DNA from: Paracoccaceae bacterium
Lineage (GTDB): Bacteria > Pseudomonadota > Alphaproteobacteria > Rhodobacterales > Rhodobacteraceae
Length of the DNA: 63,564 nucleotides
Direction: 5' to 3'
Assembly: GCA_029244725.1 (NCBI GenBank)
Contig: JAQWQJ010000118.1
Coordinates: forward strand, 1-63,564
The first letter of the stretch is position 1, and each line of letters opens with the position of its first letter. Of this stretch, positions 16,991-27,569 are shown one piece after another. A program made the position numbers and the translations under genes. The notes under the pieces were generated by a model. That model did no database searches and had not been told where the DNA came from. It worked only from the letters and a program-made list of their open reading frames with translations.

Positions 16991-17958
16991 CAAATGGACT
17001 CCAGCGCACGCTTAAACACCTCGCCATCGACGTTTCCACCCGAGATTAAAGCGATCACGTTGTCGCCTTCGATTTCGTCGGCGTGGAACAGGGCTGCAGC
17101 AACGGCAACTGCACCACCGGGTTCGGCTACGACTTTCAACCGTTGGAATATCAGCGCCATGGCTTTAAGCACCTCTTCTTCGGTCACAACAATGCCAGGT
17201 CCGCAAAGACGGCGCATTATCGGAAAGGTCAATTCCCCGGGCTGAGGCGTGATGATCGCGTCACAGAGCCCACCGCTTTGTTTTTCGTTGCGCTGGATAG
17301 CACCTCTGGCAAGGCTGCGACAAACGTCGTCATAGCCTTCCGGCTCAACCGGGCGGGCACGCATGTTTGGGGCCTGTTCTTCCAGCGCCAATGCAATGCC
17401 AGAGGTAAGCCCTCCGCCACCGCAGCAGACCAATACGTCGCCAGAAGTGACGCCAAAGTCTTTGGCTTGCTCAGCTATCTCTAGCCCGATAGTGCCTTGC
17501 CCCGCGATAACCTGCGGGTTGTCGAAGGGCTTGATAAGTGTCAGCGCGCGGTCACCCGCGATTTTGGCACCGATTTCATCGCGATCCTCTGTTTCGCGAT
17601 CATATAGGATGACCTCGGCACCCAAGGCCCTAGTGTTCTCGATTTTGAGGGCAGGTGCATCCGAAGGCATCACGACGACTGACGGCGCTCCAAAATGGGC
17701 GGCAGCGTAAGGTATGCCTTGAGCATGGTTTCCACTGGAAAAAGCAATGACCCCACGCTTGCGTTCATCGTCACTCAGGGCAGAAATCGCCGACCAAGCG
17801 CCGCGGAATTTGAAGCTACCAGTGTGCTGTAGACATTCCGGTTTCACCAACAACTTACGCCCTGCGATGTCGTCAAGATATGGCGAAGACAAAAGCGGTG
17901 TGACGCGTCCATGGCCTTTTATACGCTTTGCCGCCGCGTGGATCATGTCGATGTTCAT
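16990..17958 (-). CDS. PLP-dependent threonine/serine dehydratase-like enzyme
   Basis: The start is ATG 17958, in an ATGA overlap with the upstream hydrolase; the ORF opens at 17976. The 322-aa protein has the PLP lysine in TGSFKFRGA (near residue 50), SSGNHAQGIPYAA, the phosphate-binding glycine run CCGGGGLTSG and the closing SGGNVDG. It lacks the regulatory ACT domain of long biosynthetic threonine dehydratases, so it is the short catabolic type. Candidates in this fold also include hydroxyaspartate dehydratase and EutB-type enzymes. The operon neighbours are hydrolases and a haloacid dehalogenase. Confidence 0.85.
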   Translation of the reverse strand: MNIDMIHAAAKRIKGHGRVTPLLSSPYLDDIAGRKLLVKPECLQHTGSFKFRGAWSAISALSDDERKRGVIAFSSGNHAQGIPYAAAHFGAPSVVVMPSDAPALKIENTRALGAEVILYDRETEDRDEIGAKIAGDRALTLIKPFDNPQVIAGQGTIGLEIAEQAKDFGVTSGDVLVCCGGGGLTSGIALALEEQAPNMRARPVEPEGYDDVCRSLARGAIQRNEKQSGGLCDAIITPQPGELTFPIMRRLCGPGIVVTEEEVLKAMALIFQRLKVVAEPGGAVAVAAALFHADEIEGDNVIALISGGNVDGEVFKRALESI

Positions 17959-18779
17959 AGAAGTGTCTCCAACCATTGGTTCAGCGCAGCCAGCGCCTCG
18001 GGTTCGTCAAGAAATGGGATGTGAGCGCGATCTGGCACCGTCGCAGTTATCATATCGGGTCGCCGTTTTTGCATCTCAACGAGGGTGTCTGCAGAAAGAA
18101 GATCAGAATTTGCCCCACGAATGCACGCAAGCGGCAGTCCTTGCATCAAATCGAACAAAGGCCATAGGTCAGGCGCAGGCTGCTCACCCGCTGCAAGCAC
18201 CGCATCGCGCAATTTCGGATCATAGGTGATCTGCAAGCCCGCTGGCGTTTCTTTGTAAAGCTTTTCAACTTCGGCCCGCCAGCGTTCGGCAGGCACGTTG
18301 GCAAATCCCGTCATGGCATTCGCCTTTTTCGCCGCGGCTTCTTCGTGGGTTTTCCAAGCGGGATTCCTGCCGAGATAATCCCTAATCACATCAAGCCCAG
18401 AGGTCTCTAATTCCGGTCCAATATCGTTTAACGCAATACCCAACAGCCGTTCCTTGACCGTTGCCGCCAGAACCATCGCGATCAAACCGCCACGCGACGT
18501 GCCAAGAACAGCCGCTTTGTTGATGCTAAGATGATCTAATAACTCGACTGCATCTCGTCCCTCAATCGGAATCGAATATGTCGCCCAATCATCCGCCCAG
18601 TCAGATTTTCCCCGCCCCCGATAATCCAGCCGGATAAGACGCACGCCCTTGAGATGGGGCGCGACATAGTCGAAATCCAAGCCACTTCGCGTGAGGCCAG
18701 CAAGAGCGAGAACCGGTAGGCCGGTGCCCTCGTCAGTGTAGTGTAGGTTCAGTCCATCAGAGGTGGTAAATGTAGGCAT
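17955..18779 (-). CDS. alpha/beta hydrolase
   Basis: The 274-aa protein has the strand-turn LALAGLTRSGLDF, DYRGRGKSDW, the nucleophile elbow GTSRGG (Ser near residue 95) and His in DRAHIPFLDEPEA at the C-terminus. These form a complete catalytic triad scaffold of the RsbQ/PcaD-like superfamily. The ATG overlaps the dehalogenase TGA by one base (TGATG), and its own stop overlaps the next start (ATGA). The substrate is unknown. Position suggests it acts in the same pathway as the dehalogenase. Confidence 0.82.
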   Translation of the reverse strand: MPTFTTSDGLNLHYTDEGTGLPVLALAGLTRSGLDFDYVAPHLKGVRLIRLDYRGRGKSDWADDWATYSIPIEGRDAVELLDHLSINKAAVLGTSRGGLIAMVLAATVKERLLGIALNDIGPELETSGLDVIRDYLGRNPAWKTHEEAAAKKANAMTGFANVPAERWRAEVEKLYKETPAGLQITYDPKLRDAVLAAGEQPAPDLWPLFDLMQGLPLACIRGANSDLLSADTLVEMQKRRPDMITATVPDRAHIPFLDEPEALAALNQWLETLL

Positions 18780-19462
18780 CAGGTAATGAGATCCGGTATA
18801 GTTGTGAGGTCAGATAGGATCGTGTGGGGCTGCGCCGGAAGGCGATCTATCGGATCGCCAGCGCGATTGACCCAGACGGTACGAAAGCCATAGCCAGCGG
18901 CGCCCGCCGCGTCCCAGCCGTTTGAACTAACAAAGAGCACTTCGTCAGGCGTACATCCAAAGCGATCGCCAACCATGTCATAGACCGACCGCGCAGGTTT
19001 AAAGATGCCGACATCTTGAACCGAAAGAACCGCATCGAGATTTGCACCCACACCAGAGCTATCAACAGCCCCAGCCAGCATATCCGGCGAACCGTTTGAG
19101 AGGATGGCGGTGTTCATACCCGCAGCCTTGAGCCGAGCAAGCATGAAGTGGACCTCTTTATAGGCCGAAAGCTCCCAGTATAGTGCCAGCAGCCGCTCGC
19201 GAAGCTCGGGATCACCATCGAGGCCCGTCTTTTCCAAGGCCCAGTCCAAACCGTCTTTGGTGACATTCCAGAACTCAGTGTACTCACCAGTAATTGCGCG
19301 CAGCCAACTATATTGCAGTTGCTTGAGGCGCCAGTGCTCGGCCAGTTCTTGGGCGCATTCGAGCAAAGCTTCCCGCCCTGGCTCGGCCGCAGCTTCCCGC
19401 GCCGCTGCGCCAACATCAAATAGCGTTCCGTAGGCGTCAAAGACACATGTGGTTATGGCCAT
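18779..19462 (-). CDS. (S)-2-haloacid dehalogenase type II (HAD superfamily)
   Basis: The start is ATG 19462, after GGGGAAGC; the ORF opens 34 codons earlier without a ribosome site. In the 227-aa protein the nucleophile Asp and Thr are in FDAYGTLFD, Arg in YSWLRAI, Ser-Asn in LSNGS, Lys and Tyr in FKPARSVYDM, and SSNGWD supplies Ser, Asn and Asp. This full set is what separates true L-2-haloacid dehalogenases from general HAD phosphatases. The enzyme converts L-2-haloalkanoates to D-2-hydroxyacids by inversion. It heads a four-gene overlapping operon. Confidence 0.88.
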   Translation of the reverse strand: MAITTCVFDAYGTLFDVGAAAREAAAEPGREALLECAQELAEHWRLKQLQYSWLRAITGEYTEFWNVTKDGLDWALEKTGLDGDPELRERLLALYWELSAYKEVHFMLARLKAAGMNTAILSNGSPDMLAGAVDSSGVGANLDAVLSVQDVGIFKPARSVYDMVGDRFGCTPDEVLFVSSNGWDAAGAAGYGFRTVWVNRAGDPIDRLPAQPHTILSDLTTIPDLIT

Positions 19463-19668
19463 ATTGCTTCCCCTTTTGATTAAGAATGTCACGATGCAGG
19501 AATTTGCGAAAGGGCCGAAATCGCGGTCTTCAAGCTGGGTGTTGGAGTGGATATTTTTGGACAAAAGAAGCAGGGCTTTGCATTCCTTTATCAGCTGTCA
19601 TAGGGTGCCGCCTCATTTTGATTTATGCGTACCCTTTGGTGCGTCGCCCCCAACCAAACGAGAGACCT
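19463..19668. other. divergent intergenic region between dehalogenase operon and FKBP gene
   Basis: About 200 bp separate the two divergent starts. It must hold both promoters. I see no convincing -35/-10 pair or palindrome, and no small ORF. Confidence 0.4.
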
Positions 19669-20097
19669 ATGACGCAAGCAAAAAGCGGTGATACCGTGCG
19701 CATTCATTACACCGGAACCCTTGATGATGGTTCAACTTTTGACAGTTCAGAAGGGCGCGATCCGTTAGAGTTCACATTGGGCTCTGGCCAAGTCATTCCT
19801 GGGTTTGATGTTGGCGTGACTGGCATGAAAATCGGCGATAAAAAGACAATCAATATTCCTTGCGTTGAAGCCTACGGCGAGCTTGATCCGAATGCCCGTC
19901 AAGACATCCCACGGGATTCCATTCCAGCAGATATTCCTTTGGACATTGGCACCCAGCTTCAAATGCAAGCCCCAGACGGGCAAGCGATGATGGTAACCGT
20001 TGCTGAGGTGACCGACGAGAATGTGACGCTCGACGCCAACCACCCATTGGCAGGCAAAGACCTGACATTTGCACTGGAACTTGTTTCCATCGGGTAA
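19669..20097 (+). CDS. FKBP-type peptidyl-prolyl isomerase, SlyD-like
   Basis: ATG 19669 is chosen because the protein fold starts there (AKSGDTVRIHYTGTLDDG); the ORF opens at 19486 with unrelated sequence. The 142-aa protein shows FDSSEGRDPLEFTLGSGQVIPGFDVGV. The insert-in-flap domain, from about residue 66 (EAYGELDPNARQ) to 120, is typical of SlyD-type FKBPs. It lacks the His-rich tail of E. coli SlyD. It should assist folding in the cytoplasm. The gene stands alone, divergent from the dehalogenase operon. Confidence 0.92.
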   Translation: MTQAKSGDTVRIHYTGTLDDGSTFDSSEGRDPLEFTLGSGQVIPGFDVGVTGMKIGDKKTINIPCVEAYGELDPNARQDIPRDSIPADIPLDIGTQLQMQAPDGQAMMVTVAEVTDENVTLDANHPLAGKDLTFALELVSIG

Positions 20098-20146
20098 TTG
20101 ATATCATTGCCATCAATATGACTTCCTGCGACCTTCGCAGGAGGTC

Positions 20147-20848
20147 TTAGAGAACGGTTCGCAGTTGGTGCCCTGGGGCAAAAAGCAAGCAAACTTTTGT
20201 AACAGCCGCATCATTATCCCACGTCAACCGATCAATCGTGAAAAGCGCGCTGTGTTCTGGGCAATTCAATGTCATGCTTTGATTTTGGGTTGCAGAGTTC
20301 GCGGAAAAGGCGATTTCACCATGTGTGTATGGCACATGGGCAAGTAGCCACTCATTTGCGCTGACAGTCTTAAACGATTCAGCCGCCGCACTTGGAACGA
20401 TCTGAATGTTGATCCAGCGATCCTCAAGCGCGTAAGGGACATCGTCGGCAAGGTGAAGGGCGCGAATATGAAGCAGAGTTTGCGTTGTCTCAACCGCCAT
20501 TGCCGCACTTATCGATATTGGCGGTATGACTTCTTCCCGCTCAATCAGTTGGTATCCATACTTTTGACCGCGATCTTCGATGTCAGCGCGAATGATCGCA
20601 ATATCAAGAGTGGCCCTTGCAACTGGCTGGCTTGCTACGCGGGTCCCGGCCTTACGTCGCCGATCTAACAAGCCGCTTTCGGCCAATGATCTCAGTGCGC
20701 GGTTCACCGTTGTCCTTGCACAGCCAAATTCTTGGGCCAAATCAGCCTCATTGGGAATAAGTTCTCCGGGGGGCCATTCGCGTGCGTGAATACGCCGCAA
20801 AACTTCTTTTTGCACGCTCTGCCAATTGCGAAATGTGGGGTTATTCAT
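20147..20848 (-). CDS. hutC: histidine utilisation repressor HutC (GntR family)
   Basis: The 233-aa protein has an N-terminal GntR winged helix (HAREWPPGELIPNEADLAQEF, then CARTTVNRALRSLAESGLL). It also has a UTRA effector domain (LLHIRALHLADDVPYALEDRWIN) that in HutC binds urocanate. The ATG overlaps the hutF stop as ATGA, so repressor and hutF are translated together. It should repress both hut arms through the palindrome at 22244-22259 until urocanate accumulates. Confidence 0.93.
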   Translation of the reverse strand: MNNPTFRNWQSVQKEVLRRIHAREWPPGELIPNEADLAQEFGCARTTVNRALRSLAESGLLDRRRKAGTRVASQPVARATLDIAIIRADIEDRGQKYGYQLIEREEVIPPISISAAMAVETTQTLLHIRALHLADDVPYALEDRWINIQIVPSAAAESFKTVSANEWLLAHVPYTHGEIAFSANSATQNQSMTLNCPEHSALFTIDRLTWDNDAAVTKVCLLFAPGHQLRTVL

Positions 20849-22221
20849 AAAACACCCTTCAGGTCAGTCAGCGCGCGCTTGTAAGTGGCCAGTATTTCCG
20901 AGCGCCGCTTATGTTCGCCGTCCGTTACCATATGGCGTCCAGCAGACCAAACGTCTTTCACAAGTCGATCGTCCGATGCAAAAATCCAGCTATCCAGCAC
21001 GGCGTCACCGGCGCGTGCCCAGAGGTGCTCGGATGTCGTGTCCAACGTCATCATGTCTGCCCAATAACCAACCTCAAGCCGTCCGGTTTTGCGCTCTGTA
21101 GCTTGTGCACCACCCGCCAAGGCAGCTTCAAAAATACGCCGACCGGTTGAAAGTTCGGCTGTTGCTAGGGCCGCCCGAGTGCCATCTCGCAAGCGTTGAG
21201 AATAGTCTAGCGTTCGCAACTCTTCACTCAGAGATATGCGGATATTGCTGTCTGAACCGATTGCAAACCGCCCTTGGTTTTTGACCCAGCGAGCGCCGTC
21301 AAAAATTCCATCTCCGAGGCTGCTTTCAGTGATTGGGCATAGGCCGGCGACAGCACGCGTATTAGCCAAGCTGATCGTTTCGTCGGGCGTCATCTGTGTG
21401 CAATGGATCAGGCACCAACGTTGATCTATGCCCATATGATCTAGTGCCCATTCGACCGGACGAGCCCCCCAATGCTCATGAACCTCTGAAACCTCGGCGA
21501 CCTGCTCGGCAAGGTGCATGTGGATCGGGCCGGTTGGGAAGTTCTGAGCGTACGTTTTGAGATCGGCTTTCCGGACTGCACGCAATGAATGTGGGGCAAC
21601 GCCCAAGGTTGTGTCATCTGGCAAATTCTTCAACATTTTGGACGCAACACTTTGCAATCGTATAAATCGATCCAAAGAGTTGCCAAATCGAATTTGGCCC
21701 GACGAAAGGCTTCGTTGATCACAGCCGCCAACTTCATAATGGACGGGCAAAAGGCACAGTCCGATACCTGACTGATCGGCCGCGACCGCAACGCGTTCCG
21801 ACATTTCGGCGATGTTGTCGTATGGGTCGCCGTTTGGTTGGTGATGCAAATAATGGAATTCGGCATTAGTCGCATAACCCGCTTCAAGCATCTCCATCTG
21901 AACGAAGGCCGTGATTGCTTGGATATGATCTGGTGTCAATCGGTCAAGGAAACGAAACATCAACTGTCGCCATGTCCAAAAGCTGTCGCTGGGGTTAGGC
22001 CCCCGTTTTTCAGTAAGTCCGGCCATCGCGCGCTGAAACGCGTGGCTGTGAACATTTACTGGGGCCGGCAGCAGAAACGGCACCCTAGTACCGGTTGCTG
22101 GAACGTCTTGCTGCACACCACTTATCCGACCCGACGCATCGACATGAACCAGAACATTTGATGCCCATCCAGTTGGGAGTAACGCTGTTTCAGCCCAAAT
22201 CTGTCCACCAACTGGCACCAT
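20845..22221 (-). CDS. hutF: formimidoylglutamate deiminase HutF
   Basis: The 458-aa amidohydrolase has metal ligands in NVHSHAFQRAMAGLTE near residue 55, the loop IHMHLAEQVAEVSEVHEHWG near residue 235, and FAIGSDSNIRISLSEELR. HutF removes ammonia from N-formimino-L-glutamate to give N-formyl-L-glutamate, the substrate of HutG. Its presence with hutG defines the five-step pathway. It starts after GAGTGAGAA, divergent from hutI. Confidence 0.95.
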   Translation of the reverse strand: MVPVGGQIWAETALLPTGWASNVLVHVDASGRISGVQQDVPATGTRVPFLLPAPVNVHSHAFQRAMAGLTEKRGPNPSDSFWTWRQLMFRFLDRLTPDHIQAITAFVQMEMLEAGYATNAEFHYLHHQPNGDPYDNIAEMSERVAVAADQSGIGLCLLPVHYEVGGCDQRSLSSGQIRFGNSLDRFIRLQSVASKMLKNLPDDTTLGVAPHSLRAVRKADLKTYAQNFPTGPIHMHLAEQVAEVSEVHEHWGARPVEWALDHMGIDQRWCLIHCTQMTPDETISLANTRAVAGLCPITESSLGDGIFDGARWVKNQGRFAIGSDSNIRISLSEELRTLDYSQRLRDGTRAALATAELSTGRRIFEAALAGGAQATERKTGRLEVGYWADMMTLDTTSEHLWARAGDAVLDSWIFASDDRLVKDVWSAGRHMVTDGEHKRRSEILATYKRALTDLKGVL

Positions 22222-22232
22222 TTCTCACTCGC

Positions 22233-22262
22233 TTGACATGTTATTATGCATGCACATAAAAT
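22233..22262 (+). promoter_or_regulatory. hutI promoter with overlapping inverted repeat, candidate HutC operator
   Basis: TTGACA (22233-22238) and TAAAAT (22257-22262) are separated by 18 bp. Between and overlapping them is the inverted repeat TTATGCATGCACATAA (22244-22259), with five-base arms TTATG/CATAA. A repressor bound here would block RNA polymerase and, given the 75-bp divergent gap, hutF-hutC as well. Confidence 0.6.
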
Positions 22263-22295
22263 CATTAACACTGGATATTTGCAAGCGAGTCGAAT

Positions 22296-23492
22296 GTGAA
22301 AACTCTAACCAATGCGCAAATTGTGACCCTAAAGGACAACGACAGCTTCGGGCTGATTTCGCACGGCGCGATAGTGATCGAAGAAGATAAAATAGCCTGG
22401 GTTGGGCAGGCTAGTGACCTTGCCGAACGCTACAACGGCAACGAGGAATATGACCTTAAAGGGCGCCTCGTGACGCCAGCATTGATCGATTGCCATAGCC
22501 ACATAGTGTTTGGCGGCAACCGCGCCGCCGAGTTTGAACAACGCCTTAACGGCGTCAGCTACGAAGATATTTCGAAGGCAGGCGGTGGGATAGTCTCAAC
22601 TGTAACGGCCACGCGATCCGCAACTCACAAAGCATTGCTGGCGGATGCGCTGACTCGCGTTGACGCAATGATGGCTGAAGGTGTCAGCACAATTGAAGTG
22701 AAATCCGGCTACGGGTTGGACCAAGAAACCGAACTCAAAATGCTTCGTGTAGCGCGGCAAATCCCGCATTTGCGGTCGGTGGACATTACCACCACCTTTC
22801 TTGGCGCACACGCGACGCCCGCCGAATTTCACGGCCAGTCGGATGCCTATATTGATGATATCTGCATCCCAACCCTGCGCGCCGCACATGCAGAAGGTCT
22901 CGTCGATGCAGTCGATGGGTTTTGCGAAGGCATCGCGTTTAACACTACCCAGATTGGACGGGTCTTTGATGTGGCGGTTGAACTTGGTTTGCCGGTCAAA
23001 TTGCACGCAGAGCAACTGTCAAACATTGGCGGTACACAATTAGCCGCAAGATATGGCGCACTCAGTGCTGACCACGTTGAATACGTGACCGATGTAGATG
23101 CAGTGGCCCTTGCCGAGGCTGGAACTGTGGCAGTGGTTCTACCGGGCGCCTTCTATACTCTGCGAGAAAAACAATCCCCTCCAATTGAAGCCTTTCGATC
23201 GCATGGTGTTCCTATTGCGTTGGCCACCGACTGCAATCCGGGGTCGTCCCCATTGGCCTCAACACTGCTGGTGATGAATATGGCCTGCACGCTGTTTCGC
23301 ATGACGCCCCTCGAAGCTTTGCTGGGGGTAACGGCGCACGCCGCGCAGGCATTGGGAATGTCAGACCGTGGTAGGATCTGCGTAGGTCAACGTGCGGATT
23401 TCTGCATTTGGAACGCTGATCATCCCGCGGAACTGGCCTATCGCATAGGGTTCAACCCGCTTCACACGCGTGTCTTCAAGGGGGCACTATGA
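22296..23492 (+). CDS. hutI: imidazolonepropionase HutI
   Basis: The 398-aa amidohydrolase opens at GTG 22296; an ATG two bases upstream is out of frame. Metal-binding [19 protein letters not shown] is near residue 65, with LGAHATP and the C-terminal [11 protein letters not shown]. It opens the imidazolone ring to give N-formimino-L-glutamate, step three of histidine breakdown. It is first in the hutI-H-G-U operon, in which all genes overlap by 4 bp. Confidence 0.96.
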   Translation: MKTLTNAQIVTLKDNDSFGLISHGAIVIEEDKIAWVGQASDLAERYNGNEEYDLKGRLVTPALIDCHSHIVFGGNRAAEFEQRLNGVSYEDISKAGGGIVSTVTATRSATHKALLADALTRVDAMMAEGVSTIEVKSGYGLDQETELKMLRVARQIPHLRSVDITTTFLGAHATPAEFHGQSDAYIDDICIPTLRAAHAEGLVDAVDGFCEGIAFNTTQIGRVFDVAVELGLPVKLHAEQLSNIGGTQLAARYGALSADHVEYVTDVDAVALAEAGTVAVVLPGAFYTLREKQSPPIEAFRSHGVPIALATDCNPGSSPLASTLLVMNMACTLFRMTPLEALLGVTAHAAQALGMSDRGRICVGQRADFCIWNADHPAELAYRIGFNPLHTRVFKGAL

Positions 23493-25030
23493 CGATTATT
23501 CTAAGTCCCGGCGCAGCAACTTTAGCCCAATTGCATGACGTTTGGGAGAAAGGCGAAGCTGCTTCTCTGCATCCGTCGTCTCACGCGGGCATTGAACAAG
23601 CTGCCGCAATAGTCGCCAAAGCTGCTAATGGAGAGCAGGCAGTTTACGGTATCAACACTGGCTTTGGCAAACTTGCCAGCGTCAAGATCGAAGCCAAGGA
23701 TGTCGCGACTTTACAGCGAAATCTGATCTTATCGCATTGCTGTGGTGTGGGTGAGGCTTTGGACGTCGCCACGGCCCGACTAATGATGGCGCTGAAACTT
23801 TTGTCGTTAGGGCGCGGCGCGTCCGGTGTGACCATGACCACTGTAACGTTAATTGAGCGCATGCTGGCAAAAGGCGTCACGCCGGTGATCCCTAGCCAAG
23901 GCTCTGTCGGGGCATCAGGGGATCTAGCGCCGCTGGCCCATATGGCCGCTGCGATGATCGGCGAAGGCGAAGCAATATTTGACCACGTACGAATGGATGC
24001 AAGTACCGCTTTGTCCAAGGCCGGACTTTCACCAATCATTTTGGGTGCGAAAGAAGGCCTCGCACTGATTAACGGCACGCAGTTTTCAACCGCCTGCGCA
24101 TTGGTTGGACTGTGGGGCGCGTGGCGCAATGCGGCCACATCAGTCTTGACCTGTGCTTTATCGACGGATGCAATCATGGGCTCGACTGCCCCATTGCAAG
24201 ACGCCATTCACACATTGCGCGGTCATCCGATGCAAATTGCAGTGGCGCGTGCACAACGCAGTTTGATGCAAGGCTCTGAAATCCGCGAAAGCCACCGTGA
24301 GGGTGACACCCGCGTTCAGGACCCCTATTGCATTCGCTGCCAGCCGCAAGTCACTGGGGCGGCGATGGATTTGCTTGCCTATGCAGGCCGCACGCTAGAA
24401 ATTGAAGCGAATGCCGTTACGGATAATCCATTGGTATTGGTCGACGAAGGGCTGATCGTATCAGGGGGCAATTTCCACGCCGAGCCGGTTGGATTTGCCG
24501 CCGACCAAATCGCCGTCGCCATCTCTGAAATAGGCGCTATCGCCCAGCGCCGTGTGGCGTTGATGGTTGATCCCACGTTGTCCTTTGATCTACCTTCATT
24601 TTTGACGCCAAGCCCTGGATTGAACTCTGGCCTCATGATTGCAGAGGTCACAACCGCGGCGCTAATGAGCGAAAATAAGCACCTCGCCAATCCATGCACC
24701 ACGGACAGCACACCGACGTCTGCCAACCAAGAAGATCACGTAAGCATGGCCGCACATGCAGCGCGGAGATTGGGGCGCATGAACGCAAACTTGAACGTGA
24801 TCCTTGGGGTCGAAGCGATGTGTGGTGTCCAAGGGATTGAGTTCCGCGCGCCTCTGACCACCAGCCCGAGTTTGGATAGCGCCATGCAAGCATTGCGCGC
24901 GCAGGTTCCTGCAATCGTACAAGATCGCTACTTGGCCCCATCCATCGAAGCCGCAGCAAAGTTGGTCGCGACTGGGTCATTGATCGCGACTGTTGAGCTG
25001 CCCGCCAGTGTCCAAGGACACTCGGAATGA
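23489..25030 (+). CDS. hutH: histidine ammonia-lyase HutH
   Basis: The 513-aa protein has the Ala-Ser-Gly that cyclises to the MIO cofactor in [14 protein letters not shown] (near residue 143). It also has [11 protein letters not shown] near residue 53 and TDNPLV near residue 310. It removes ammonia from histidine to give urocanate, the inducer of the locus. Length is normal. It is translationally coupled to hutI and hutG through ATGA overlaps. Confidence 0.97.
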   Translation: MTIILSPGAATLAQLHDVWEKGEAASLHPSSHAGIEQAAAIVAKAANGEQAVYGINTGFGKLASVKIEAKDVATLQRNLILSHCCGVGEALDVATARLMMALKLLSLGRGASGVTMTTVTLIERMLAKGVTPVIPSQGSVGASGDLAPLAHMAAAMIGEGEAIFDHVRMDASTALSKAGLSPIILGAKEGLALINGTQFSTACALVGLWGAWRNAATSVLTCALSTDAIMGSTAPLQDAIHTLRGHPMQIAVARAQRSLMQGSEIRESHREGDTRVQDPYCIRCQPQVTGAAMDLLAYAGRTLEIEANAVTDNPLVLVDEGLIVSGGNFHAEPVGFAADQIAVAISEIGAIAQRRVALMVDPTLSFDLPSFLTPSPGLNSGLMIAEVTTAALMSENKHLANPCTTDSTPTSANQEDHVSMAAHAARRLGRMNANLNVILGVEAMCGVQGIEFRAPLTTSPSLDSAMQALRAQVPAIVQDRYLAPSIEAAAKLVATGSLIATVELPASVQGHSE

Positions 25031-25827
25031 TCCCCGTCAGTGTCCAGGCAGGCAAAAGCCCGATCGTACTGGGCATGCCCCATACAGGGGCTTATGTGCC
25101 GGATGATGTCTGGAAACAGCTCAATAAAAACGGACGCAAACTGACTGACACCGATTGGCACATCGACCGTTTATACGCTGGATTGATACCCGAGGCGACG
25201 ACGGTAAAAGCCAATTTTCACCGTTATGTAATTGACGCAAATCGTGACCCAGCGGGCGGCAGTCTCTATCCAGGTCAAAACACAACTGGGTTGGTCCCTC
25301 AGACAGATTTTAACGGTCAGTCAATTTGGCAAATGCTGCCTTCTGACAGCGAAATCAAACAGCGTTGTGCAACGTTCCATGCTCGCTATCACTATACGTT
25401 GAAATCCGAACTAGAGCGGGTACATGCGTTGCATGGCATCGCAATACTATACGATTGTCACTCTATCCGCTCAAACATACCCTTTTTGTTCGATGGAACC
25501 CTGCCGGATTTCAATATCGGTACAAATCTCGGTTCAACGTGCGACGATAAGTTTGAGACAGAGACACGCACGATTTGCGAAAAAGCTACAGCCTATTCCA
25601 CAACAACAAACGGCCGCTTCAAAGGCGGTTGGACCACGCGACACTATGGCCAACCGACACAAGGAATTCATGCGATCCAAATGGAACTGGCACAGTCTAC
25701 CTACCTAACCAATGAGGCCGCCCCGTGGATTTTTGACGATAGTAAGTCCGCTCAGCTGCGCCCACACCTAGCTTCGATCCTGACCAAACTGGTTGCTATA
25801 ACCCCTTCTGTTGGAGGTCCCCAATGA
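25027..25827 (+). CDS. hutG: N-formylglutamate deformylase
   Basis: The 266-aa protein has the N-formylglutamate amidohydrolase signatures [27 protein letters not shown] and [11 protein letters not shown]. It hydrolyses N-formyl-L-glutamate to glutamate and formate, the last step of the HutF branch. It is in line between hutH and hutU with 4-bp overlaps on both sides. It belongs to the deformylase family, not to the formiminoglutamase that shares the hutG name in some species. Confidence 0.94.
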   Translation: MIPVSVQAGKSPIVLGMPHTGAYVPDDVWKQLNKNGRKLTDTDWHIDRLYAGLIPEATTVKANFHRYVIDANRDPAGGSLYPGQNTTGLVPQTDFNGQSIWQMLPSDSEIKQRCATFHARYHYTLKSELERVHALHGIAILYDCHSIRSNIPFLFDGTLPDFNIGTNLGSTCDDKFETETRTICEKATAYSTTTNGRFKGGWTTRHYGQPTQGIHAIQMELAQSTYLTNEAAPWIFDDSKSAQLRPHLASILTKLVAITPSVGGPQ

Positions 25828-27494
25828 CCGACTCTCGTCACAACATCCGTGAAGTTTTCCCCGCCACGGGCAGCGAAATTTCGGCCAAAAGTTGGCTGAC
25901 CGAAGCGCCCATGCGTATGTTGATGAACAACCTGCATCCCGACGTAGCCGAAAACCCGCATGAGTTGGTGGTATATGGCGGAATTGGCCGCGCAGCACGC
26001 ACTTGGGAAGACTTTGATGCGATCGTTGACGCCTTAAAAACCTTAGAAGAAACTCAGACCCTTCTGGTGCAATCAGGCAAACCCGTTGGTGTCTTCAACA
26101 CCCACAAAGATGCTCCGCGTGTTCTGATCGCAAACTCTAACATCGTGCCACATTGGGCCACTTGGGATCATTTCAATGAACTCGATAAAAAGGGCCTAGC
26201 TATGTACGGTCAGATGACGGCCGGCTCATGGATTTATATAGGTACCCAAGGCATTGTTCAGGGAACCTATGAGACGTTCATGGAGGCTGGTCGCCAGCAT
26301 TATGACGGCAATCTAAACGGGCGATGGATTTTGACTGGAGGTCTTGGCGGCATGGGTGGTGCGCAACCACTGGCCGCGGTTATGGCTGGCGCGTGCTGTC
26401 TGGCAGTTGAGTGTGATGAGACCCGCGCTGATTTCCGCCTTCGTACGCGATACGTCGATGCCAAGACCCACGATCTGGATGACGCCCTCGCACTGATCAA
26501 TGCGTGGACCAAAGCAGGCGAGGCAAAAAGCGTTGCGCTTATCGGCAACGCCGCTGATGTGTTTTCTGAACTGGCCAAGCGCGGTGTAAGACCGGACATC
26601 GTGACGGATCAGACCTCAGCGCATGATCCTATCCATGGATATTTGCCCCAAGGTTGGGGCGTCGAAGAATGGCGCGCCAAGCAAGAAAGCGACCCCAAGA
26701 GCGTTGAGAAAGCGGCCCGCGTGTCTATGAAAATCCAAGTTGAGGCAATGGTCGAGTTCTGGAACGCTGGCGTTCCAACGCTGGATTACGGGAATAACAT
26801 CCGGCAAGTCGCGCTTGAAGAAGGGCTAGAGAACGCCTTTGATTTCCCAGGCTTTGTACCTGCTTACATTCGACCCTTGTTCTGTCGGGGTATCGGTCCA
26901 TTCCGATGGTGTGCTTTGTCGGGCGATCCTGAGGATATCTACAAGACCGATGCCAAAGTAAAAGAGTTGATCGACGATCCACACCTGCACAATTGGCTGG
27001 ATATGGCCCGCGAGCGAATTGAATTCCAAGGGCTACCCGCACGAATTTGCTGGGTTGGCTTGGGGTTGCGCGACAAGCTAGGTCTCGCGTTCAACGAAAT
27101 GGTCCGAACAGGAGAACTATCAGCGCCGGTGGTCATAGGTCGCGACCATCTGGACAGTGGATCCGTCGCCTCTCCAAATCGCGAAACAGAAGCCATGAAA
27201 GATGGATCAGACGCGGTGTCTGATTGGCCCTTGTTGAACGCGATGTTAAATGTTGCTGGCGGTGCCACTTGGGTTTCGCTGCATCACGGAGGGGGCGTCG
27301 GAATGGGCTTTTCGCAACACTCTGGCATGGTCATTTGTTGTGACGGTTCTGAAGATGCAGATCGCCGTATTGCAAACGTATTATGGAACGACCCAGCCAC
27401 AGGCGTCATGAGACATGCCGATGCGGGATACGAGGATGCTATTGATTGTGCGCGTGAAAACGGCCTGATCCTACCGCGCATTCTAGATCGCTAA
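25824..27494 (+). CDS. hutU: urocanate hydratase HutU
   Basis: The 556-aa urocanase has the NAD-binding [13 protein letters not shown] near residue 172, the catalytic-cysteine region [22 protein letters not shown] near residue 345-365, and the C-terminal [16 protein letters not shown]. It adds water to urocanate to give imidazolonepropionate. It is the last gene of the operon. No clear terminator hairpin with a T tract follows it. Confidence 0.97.
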   Translation: MTDSRHNIREVFPATGSEISAKSWLTEAPMRMLMNNLHPDVAENPHELVVYGGIGRAARTWEDFDAIVDALKTLEETQTLLVQSGKPVGVFNTHKDAPRVLIANSNIVPHWATWDHFNELDKKGLAMYGQMTAGSWIYIGTQGIVQGTYETFMEAGRQHYDGNLNGRWILTGGLGGMGGAQPLAAVMAGACCLAVECDETRADFRLRTRYVDAKTHDLDDALALINAWTKAGEAKSVALIGNAADVFSELAKRGVRPDIVTDQTSAHDPIHGYLPQGWGVEEWRAKQESDPKSVEKAARVSMKIQVEAMVEFWNAGVPTLDYGNNIRQVALEEGLENAFDFPGFVPAYIRPLFCRGIGPFRWCALSGDPEDIYKTDAKVKELIDDPHLHNWLDMARERIEFQGLPARICWVGLGLRDKLGLAFNEMVRTGELSAPVVIGRDHLDSGSVASPNRETEAMKDGSDAVSDWPLLNAMLNVAGGATWVSLHHGGGVGMGFSQHSGMVICCDGSEDADRRIANVLWNDPATGVMRHADAGYEDAIDCARENGLILPRILDR

Positions 27495-27569
27495 ACTGCA
27501 ATAGCGAGAATGTGAGACTTGGTCACTTTAACAGCTACTGACGGCGTCGGCTTACCAAAAGTCGAAACG

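Noticed and set aside
16990-17958. Part of a beta-hydroxyaspartate cycle (BhcB)
   Set aside because: The PLP enzyme has the right fold, but none of the partner bhc genes is adjacent.
23644-24207. 187-codon open frame antisense to hutH
   Set aside because: Shadow of a well-supported gene; low-complexity Ser/Ala/Pro composition.
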